Positions 57,723 to 64,000 of a stretch of 64,000 bases of DNA are shown one piece after another. The notes below the pieces were generated by a model. That model saw nothing but the letters and a program-made list of their open reading frames with translations, was not told the origin of the DNA and searched no databases. The DNA comes from Priestia megaterium (GTDB lineage Bacteria > Bacillota > Bacilli > Bacillales > Bacillaceae_H). The number at the start of each line of letters is the position of its first letter. The stretch's first letter is position 1. Both the position numbers and the translations under genes were made by a program. Location of the stretch: contig NZ_CP023317.1 of assembly GCF_009497655.1 (NCBI RefSeq), forward strand, positions 4,307,501-4,371,500. Direction: 5' to 3'.

Positions 57723-58382
57723 TTAATGTTCTAATGTAGACAGAACTTGTTTAGCATTTGCTGCCATTACGTGATCTGGCTGCACGTTTAAAGCTTCATC
57801 TAACATCTCAATTGCTTTGTCCTTATCATCTTTCATGGCATACGCTACGCCCAAATTATAGAAAGCATCGGCATGTTCTGGCTCTTGATTTACTACCTTA
57901 AGAAATTCAGCAATCGCTTCATCTACCATTTCGAGCTGTGCTAAACAAAGACCGTACTGAAATTTTGCTTCTACATCATGTTCGTTTAGTTCTACCGCTC
58001 GCTGCAGATAAGGCATCGCAAAACGAATTTCTTCCATATGAAACAGCGTTAAACCAAGCATAAAGTAGGCATCGGATGAATCTAAGCCTTTTTTGATTGC
58101 TAAATCAAAGTAGTGCTTTGCCTGCTCAAGCTGCTCTGCATTAAAATAAATATTTCCTGCTCCGTAATACGCTGTTGCCGTTTCTTCATCTAATTCAATC
58201 GCACGTTCATAAAATTTCAAAGCACGATCCATCTCACTAACAGCCGCTAACAAATTGCCAAAATTCACATACACAATTGGATCTTTTGGATTATCTTCAA
58301 TTGCTTCTGAAAATGTTTTAGCAGCCTCTTCAAATTTCCCTTCCTGCATATACTGAATTCCTAGCTGATTTTTATCTGTCAT
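57723..58382 (-). CDS. yrrB: TPR repeat protein YrrB
   Basis: A 219-residue protein built almost wholly of about six tetratricopeptide repeats (YMQEGKFEEAAKTFSEAIED, AYYGAGNIYFNAEQLEQAKHYF, AFYNLGVAYAMKDDKDKAIEML). TPRs serve as protein-binding scaffolds. It lies between recD2 and mnmA, as in B. subtilis. Start is ATG 58380-58382; the GTG four codons upstream overlaps the GGAG ribosome-binding site. The partner is unknown. Confidence 0.92.
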   Translation of the reverse strand: MTDKNQLGIQYMQEGKFEEAAKTFSEAIEDNPKDPIVYVNFGNLLAAVSEMDRALKFYERAIELDEETATAYYGAGNIYFNAEQLEQAKHYFDLAIKKGLDSSDAYFMLGLTLFHMEEIRFAMPYLQRAVELNEHDVEAKFQYGLCLAQLEMVDEAIAEFLKVVNQEPEHADAFYNLGVAYAMKDDKDKAIEMLDEALNVQPDHVMAANAKQVLSTLEH

Positions 58383-58488
58383 TTTTTCGTTCACTCCACT
58401 GTTTTAGTTATGATTTAAAAGATTTTCACATCATGAAAATCTAGAATATGTAAGTTATTAGTTTACCCAATAAGTAAAGTATATCATA

Positions 58489-58522
58489 GAAAAACCTCAG
58501 CTATATACAGCTGAGGTTTTTC
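58489..58522 (-). terminator. Terminator after mnmA
   Basis: A perfect 14-bp stem GAAAAACCTCAGCT/AGCTGAGGTTTTTC with a 6-base loop, ending the cymR-iscS-mnmA operon. Confidence 0.94.
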
Positions 58523-58539
58523 GTTCTTGCTTATATAAA

Positions 58540-59754
<1,215 letters not shown>

Positions 59755-59758
59755 CTAT

Positions 59759-60901
59759 TTACATCGTTAGTCGCTTAACGATGTTTGCTGTTTGACGTGC
59801 GGTTTTTTCAATTTGCTCAGCAGAGTTTCCTAGGCCAAAGCTAAATCGAATAGAAGTTGTTAAACGCTCAGACCCTTTTCCAAACATAGCAACAAGCACA
59901 TGAGAAGGATCGATTGCTCCCGCTGTGCAAGCTGAACCGCTCGATGCCGCAATTCCTGCTAAGTCTAAATTTACGAGCATCGATTCAACATTTGTTTTTG
60001 GAAATGATAAATTTAACACATGTGGCAGAGCATTTTCAAGATGTCCGTTAATTTCAAATGAAATACCTTCTTCTTTCAACACAGCTACCATTATTTCTTT
60101 GTATCTTCTATATTCATCTGCACGTGTTTGCAGCGTTTGTTGCGAAATTTTCACAGCTTCTTCAAACCCGACGATACTTGTCATGTTCTCAGTTCCAGCT
60201 CGTCGTTTGCGCTCTTGTTCTCCTCCAAATAGCAAAGGAGACAGTGAAACGTGAGCAGCTGCATATAAAAAGCCCATCCCTTTTGGTCCGTTAATTTTAT
60301 GAGCCGAAACGGATAAAAGATCGACACCTAATTGTTGCACATTTAACGGAATTAATCCATAAGCTTGCACTGCATCCGTGTGGAAATATGCTCCATGCTC
60401 TTTTAATAGAACTCCAATTTCTCCAATTGGCTGAATAGCACCTACTTCATTATTTCCAAACATCACCGACACAAGAATTGTTTGATCCGTTAGGGCTGAT
60501 TTTATTTCATCCACAGATACTTGTCCGTACTCATTAACTGGTAGGTAAGTCACTTCAAAGCCCTGTGTTTCTAAATATTCACACGTATGAAGCACAGCGT
60601 GGTGTTCAATTTGCGTGGTAATAATATGATTTCCTTTATGGCGGTTTGCAAGAGCGACTCCGATCAGTGCCATATTATCTGCTTCTGTCCCACCACTTGT
60701 AAAAATCAGTTCATTTTCGTGTGCTCCAATACTTGCTGCAATCGTTTGGCGAGCTTCGTCTAAATAGCGTCGACTTTCCCGCCCGTAGTGATGAATACTA
60801 GACGGATTTCCAAAGTACTCATGCATAAAAGTCGTCATTTTCTCAACGACTGCTGGATGTATTGGAGACGTTGCTGCATGATCAACATAAATACGTTCCA
60901 A
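59759..60901 (-). CDS. yrvO: Cysteine desulfurase (YrvO/IscS-type)
   Basis: A 380-residue PLP enzyme that takes sulfur from cysteine and passes it as persulfide. The PLP lysine is in LLSVSAHKINGPKG (about 203) and the catalytic Cys in SSGSACTAGAIDPSH (about 326). It is the NifS/IscS-like desulfurase that in B. subtilis serves MnmA, its neighbour, for tRNA thiolation. Start is TTG 60899-60901 after GGAGGCG. It follows cymR by 23 bases. Confidence 0.95.
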   Translation of the reverse strand: MERIYVDHAATSPIHPAVVEKMTTFMHEYFGNPSSIHHYGRESRRYLDEARQTIAASIGAHENELIFTSGGTEADNMALIGVALANRHKGNHIITTQIEHHAVLHTCEYLETQGFEVTYLPVNEYGQVSVDEIKSALTDQTILVSVMFGNNEVGAIQPIGEIGVLLKEHGAYFHTDAVQAYGLIPLNVQQLGVDLLSVSAHKINGPKGMGFLYAAAHVSLSPLLFGGEQERKRRAGTENMTSIVGFEEAVKISQQTLQTRADEYRRYKEIMVAVLKEEGISFEINGHLENALPHVLNLSFPKTNVESMLVNLDLAGIAASSGSACTAGAIDPSHVLVAMFGKGSERLTTSIRFSFGLGNSAEQIEKTARQTANIVKRLTM

Positions 60902-60924
60902 AATAAACGCCTCCTAGCTCATTA

Positions 60925-61341
60925 TTAAATATAAAACATATAAGACGCTTGATCATCATCAGAATGATTTGCTAAATCTTCAAGCGTTGTGCTATCTAGC
61001 ACTTCTTTAACTGCATCTCGAATACGAATCCACAGCTCGCGTTTTGCAGGCTCTTCATCTTCAATTCCTTCTACAGGACTAATAGGACCTTCTAAAACGG
61101 AAATAATATCGCCAGAAGTAATGTTAGCAGGTTCATGTGCCAAGATGTAACCTCCATAAGCTCCGCGCACGCTTTTTACAAGCCCAGCGTTACGCAGCGG
61201 TGAAATAAGCTGTTCTAAATAATGTTCAGATAAATCATGCGTTTGAGCAATAGTTTTAAGCGAGATAGGACCTTCTCCAAAGCGCTTCGCAAGCTCAATC
61301 ATAATCGTTAAACCGTAGCGTCCTTTTGTTGAAATTTTCAT
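60925..61341 (-). CDS. cymR: Cysteine metabolism repressor CymR (Rrf2 family)
   Basis: A 138-residue Rrf2-type winged-helix repressor (MKISTKGRYGLTIMIELAKRFG, with LKTIAQTHDLSEHYLEQLISPLRNAGLVKS as the helix-turn-helix in two parts). It lacks the iron-sulfur cysteines of IscR, as CymR does. In B. subtilis it binds CysK as co-repressor and controls the yrrT-mccAB operon, also in this window. Start is ATG 61339-61341 after AAAGGAG. Its leader holds a terminator-like hairpin. Confidence 0.96.
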   Translation of the reverse strand: MKISTKGRYGLTIMIELAKRFGEGPISLKTIAQTHDLSEHYLEQLISPLRNAGLVKSVRGAYGGYILAHEPANITSGDIISVLEGPISPVEGIEDEEPAKRELWIRIRDAVKEVLDSTTLEDLANHSDDDQASYMFYI

Positions 61342-61377
61342 ACGATACACTCCTTTAATACACTTTTTTTATTTATG

Positions 61378-61422
61378 AAAAAAATAAGACCCTCACGTTG
61401 TCACTGAATGCTGTGATGAGTC
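61378..61422 (-). terminator. Terminator-like hairpin in the cymR leader
   Basis: On the minus strand GACTCATCAC (61413-61422) pairs with GTGAGGGTC (61388-61396) with one bulge and one wobble, followed by TTATTTTTTT. It lies 37 bases upstream of the cymR start, so it could attenuate the operon. Confidence 0.55.
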
Positions 61423-61462
61423 GTTTTTTACTAAGCTATATGAACTTCTCTATACGCGTTTC

Positions 61463-61490
61463 TTGCAAATGTAACTGTTGATATTATAAC
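61463..61490 (+). promoter_or_regulatory. Candidate sigma-A promoter of rarA
   Basis: TTGCAA (61463-61468), a 16-base spacer, TATAAC (61485-61490). Confidence 0.45.
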
Positions 61491-61567
61491 ATACTATGCC
61501 TATAAGATAAATTTCCACCACCTATTCACCTCTTGTGATACAGTGAAAGAAAAGAAAGGAGAAAAAC

Positions 61568-62845
61568 ATGTCTACAAAACCTCTCGCATTTCGAATGCGT
61601 CCGACTCATTTAGATGACGTTATCGGGCAGCAGCATTTAGTTGGCAAAGATAAAATGATTTATCGAATGGTAAAAGCAAATCACTTAAGCTCGATGATTT
61701 TATATGGGCCTCCAGGCGTCGGGAAAACAACAATTGCCACAGCTATTGCAAAAACAACCAACACGGCGTTTCGTCAGTTAAATGCCGTTGTAAACAATAA
61801 AAAAGATATGGAAATTGTCGCCGAAGAGGCCAAAATGTCAGGCAAAGTAATTCTTCTGCTAGATGAAGTTCATCGCCTTGACAAAGCCAAGCAAGACTTT
61901 TTGCTTCCTTATTTAGAAAACGGCATGATCATTCTAATCGGAGCGACAACAAGCAATCCTTATCACGCGATTAATCCTGCTATTCGAAGCAGATGCCAAA
62001 TCTTCGAATTAAAATCTCTTACGCCAGATGATATCAAAATGGCGCTAACAAGAGCACTCAACGACTCATCCAATGGATTTGGGGATAGAAAAATTGTCGT
62101 AGAAGATGACGCCATGAACCACTTTGCCAACAGCTGTAACGGTGACGTGCGCTCGGCTTTGAATGCTCTGGAACTAGCTGTTTTATCAACAAGTGAAAGC
62201 GATGGTAAAATCGTTATTACCTTACAAACGGCAGAAGAATGTCTGCAGCAAAAGTATTTTTCACATGATAAAAATGGTGACGCTCACTATGATGTATTAT
62301 CGGCTTTTCAAAAATCGATTCGCGGGAGCGACGTAAATGCCGCTCTTCATTATTTGGGACGGCTAATTGAAGCAGGAGACTTGATCAGCATCAATCGTCG
62401 CCTTTTAGTCATTGCCTATGAAGACATTGGACTAGCTGATCCGGATGCCGGCATGAGGACACTAGCAGCTATTCAAGCAACTGAGCGATTAGGACTTCCA
62501 GAAGCACGCATCCCGCTTGCAAACGCCGTTATTGAGCTTTGCCTATCACCGAAGTCCAACGCTGCTTACAAAGCATTAGATGAAGCGATAAGTGATATTA
62601 AAAAAGGGTTGTCCGGCGACGTTCCCATTCATTTGAAGGATGCTCATTACAAAGGAGCAGAGAACCTTGGACGAGGCGTTGAATATCAATACCCGCATGA
62701 TTTTGATAACGGATGGGTCCTTCAACAGTATTTACCGGATCGCATCAAAAACAAACAATATTTTCATCCTAAACAAAATGGACAAGAAAAATACTTTTCA
62801 AAAGTTTTCAATCGTTTAGAGACATTAAAAAAAGAAAATGGCTGA
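61568..62845 (+). CDS. rarA: Replication-associated recombination protein RarA
   Basis: A 425-residue AAA+ ATPase (B. subtilis YrvN/MgsA) that acts at stalled replication forks. It starts MSTKPLAFRMRPTHLDDVIGQ; Walker A GPPGVGKTTIAT is at about residues 45-56 and Walker B LLLDEVHRL at about 95-103. A C-terminal tetramerisation domain is seen, with ERLGLPEARIPLANAVIELCLSPKSN in two parts. It starts behind AAAGGAG. It is divergent from cymR. Confidence 0.96.
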   Translation: MSTKPLAFRMRPTHLDDVIGQQHLVGKDKMIYRMVKANHLSSMILYGPPGVGKTTIATAIAKTTNTAFRQLNAVVNNKKDMEIVAEEAKMSGKVILLLDEVHRLDKAKQDFLLPYLENGMIILIGATTSNPYHAINPAIRSRCQIFELKSLTPDDIKMALTRALNDSSNGFGDRKIVVEDDAMNHFANSCNGDVRSALNALELAVLSTSESDGKIVITLQTAEECLQQKYFSHDKNGDAHYDVLSAFQKSIRGSDVNAALHYLGRLIEAGDLISINRRLLVIAYEDIGLADPDAGMRTLAAIQATERLGLPEARIPLANAVIELCLSPKSNAAYKALDEAISDIKKGLSGDVPIHLKDAHYKGAENLGRGVEYQYPHDFDNGWVLQQYLPDRIKNKQYFHPKQNGQEKYFSKVFNRLETLKKENG

Positions 62846-62880
62846 AACTGTTGCTCAGTTTCAAAGCCATTTTCTTTTTT
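62831..62880. terminator. Terminator between rarA and pstA
   Basis: A GAAAATGGCT/AGCCATTTTC outer stem, a GAAACTG/CAGTTTC inner stem and T-runs on both sides. It overlaps the rarA stop and serves the convergent pst operon too. Confidence 0.92.
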
Positions 62881-62891
62881 GTCTTTATCTA

Positions 62892-63821
62892 TTAAGCTGC
62901 ACTTTTAACGTCTTTTCGTTTTTTCGTTTTTGTTGAACCTTTAAAGTAGCTGTCTAAAAGTTTTGCTACTAAACGAGCGATTATATTAAACAACAGAACC
63001 ATAATGATTAGAATAGCAGCTGACTTTGTTGCAATCAATCTCGCATCAGGTACAATTCCTTCAGAGTTTAATTTCCAAATGTGGACGGCAAGCGTCTCCG
63101 CTGGTCGAAAAATATTAAACGGGTTTACAGGACTCGTTAAGTCGGCATTTGAATTTAACATCGGCGTCGTTAAGCCAGCTGTATAAATCAGCGCAGCTGC
63201 CTCTCCAAAGATTCGTCCCGCTGTTAAAATAACGCCCGTGATAATTTGTTGAATCGCTGATGGAATCACTACTTTGACAATTGTTTGCCATTTAGTCGCA
63301 CCCAAGCCTAAACTCGCTTCTTTTACACTCGCAGGAACAGATGCAATCGCACTTTCACATACGCGCGTTAAACCCGGTAAATTTAAAATTGTAATCACAA
63401 GTGCTCCGCCGATAAGCGTATAGCCCCAGCCTGAAAATGTGACGAAAATTAATAATCCAAATAAACCAACTACAATGGACGGTAATGACGCCATTGTCTC
63501 AATACATAAGCGGACGAAATTTAGGAAACGACCTTGCTTCGCGTACTCCGCTAAGTAAATTCCGGCTCCTAAACCAAGAGGAATAGAAATGATCAGCGTT
63601 AAAACAAGCATGTAAAACGAGTTAAACAGCTGCGGTCCAATACCGCCACCTGCCATCGTATTGCTTGGCTTTCCAAATAAAAAGTTCGGATCCCAAAATC
63701 CCCAGCCCTTGGCGATAATTTCAACAACTAAATACACTAATAGCGCCACAACTAGAGCGGCAATGCCATAAAAAATACCTGTCCATATATTATTTACTGT
63801 GCGTGCATTTTTGTTTCTCAT
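62892..63821 (-). CDS. pstA: Phosphate ABC transporter permease PstA
   Basis: A 309-residue membrane permease of the high-affinity phosphate transporter. About six helices are seen, and the EAA cytoplasmic loop is near VKEASLGLGATKWQTIVKVVIP. The N-terminus MRNKNARTVNN is short and basic. Start is ATG 63819-63821, overlapping the pstC stop (ATGA), so translation is coupled. The rest of the pst operon would lie to the right, outside the window. PhoP control is expected but its site is not visible here. Confidence 0.95.
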   Translation of the reverse strand: MRNKNARTVNNIWTGIFYGIAALVVALLVYLVVEIIAKGWGFWDPNFLFGKPSNTMAGGGIGPQLFNSFYMLVLTLIISIPLGLGAGIYLAEYAKQGRFLNFVRLCIETMASLPSIVVGLFGLLIFVTFSGWGYTLIGGALVITILNLPGLTRVCESAIASVPASVKEASLGLGATKWQTIVKVVIPSAIQQIITGVILTAGRIFGEAAALIYTAGLTTPMLNSNADLTSPVNPFNIFRPAETLAVHIWKLNSEGIVPDARLIATKSAAILIIMVLLFNIIARLVAKLLDSYFKGSTKTKKRKDVKSAA

Positions 63822-64000
63822 TGATGAGCACCTCGTTTCCCAATTGCTCGGATAATTAAAATGAACACGAAAGAAATAAGCAGTAAAATCATGGCTAACG
63901 TCCACAATGCGTTATTCCATGCCGTTCCGTTTAACGTATTAGACATATCCATTGTTAAAATACCTGTTAATGTTGCCGTTGGGCTGTATAAGCTTTCAGG
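63818..64000 (-). CDS. pstC: Phosphate ABC transporter permease PstC (C-terminal part)
   Basis: The last 60 codons of a permease gene that enters from the right edge (ends ...ILIIRAIGKRGAHQ). A final membrane helix (ALWTLAMILLLISFVFILII) follows a periplasmic stretch with SPTATLTGILTMDMSNT. Overlap with pstA and the shape fit PstC. Only the end is visible, so domain content cannot be checked. Confidence 0.88.
   Translation of the reverse strand, partial: PESLYSPTATLTGILTMDMSNTLNGTAWNNALWTLAMILLLISFVFILIIRAIGKRGAHQ

Overview
The window is a stretch of core chromosome from a low-GC, endospore-forming Bacillus-type firmicute, most likely Priestia (Bacillus) megaterium or a very close relative. 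The germination protease at 18844-19956 matches my memory of the B. megaterium GPR sequence almost residue for residue. The gene order follows two B. subtilis blocks: yqfF...yqeG, then yrhC...yrvN. I see no rRNA or tRNA genes, insertion sequences, prophage or CRISPR array. Nearly all genes are on the minus strand, so transcription runs from high to low coordinates.

Layout. 1-6735: pgpH (partial), phoH, yqfD, yqfC, yqfB, floA, yqeZ, yqeY, rpsU. 6962-10039: translation modification genes mtaB, rsmE, prmA. 10157-15065: the class I heat-shock operon hrcA-grpE-dnaK-dnaJ with a CIRCE operator. 15157-19956: hemW, lepA, yqxA, gpr; spoIIP, which sits between gpr and yqxA in B. subtilis, is absent here. 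20213-26630: rpsT, holA, yqzM and the comE genes. 26671-31766: the ribosome-assembly/NAD/shikimate operon yqeG-yqeH-aroE-yqeI-nadD-yqeK-rsfS-yqeM. 32101-33963: sda behind a DnaA-box cluster, then divergent psd and pssA. 34140-35234: a small YjcZ-like gene and an uninterrupted sigK. 35316-35850: an undescribed small-gene cassette with yrzI. 35935-39803: the methionine-to-cysteine operon yrrT-mtnN-mccA-mccB-yrhC. 39942-49027: yrzA, yrrS, pbpI, an isochorismatase-like gene, greA, udk, the tRNA wobble-uridine genes trhP2-trhP1-trmR, and mltG. 49441-53640: yrzB, ruvX, yrzL, alaS and its T-box leader. 53673-64000: yrrI, yrzQ, yrzR, recD2, yrrB, mnmA, iscS, cymR, rarA, and the end of the pst operon.

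Functional themes are protein folding and heat shock, ribosome biogenesis and tRNA modification, transsulfuration and cysteine control (mccAB, cymR, iscS-mnmA), sporulation control (sda, sigK, gpr, yqfCD), envelope maintenance (floA/yqeZ, pbpI, mltG, psd, pssA) and DNA uptake and repair (comE, recD2, rarA, ruvX).

The genes themselves are ordinary; the novelty is in intergenic RNA and DNA structure. The best candidate is at 35565-35850: a 32-codon ORF with its own sigma-A-type promoter and strong ribosome-binding site, followed by two terminator hairpins built from the same CCACAGG/CCTGTGG arms. These arms can re-pair into an antiterminator just ahead of yrzI. Other candidates are a hairpin that hides the yqfC ribosome-binding site and contains a possible sigma-E promoter, an intrinsic terminator in the cymR leader, and three promoters (hrcA, mccA, alaS) interleaved with dyads that could also end the upstream transcript. 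All start-site corrections, promoters and RNA structures were read by eye and not computed.
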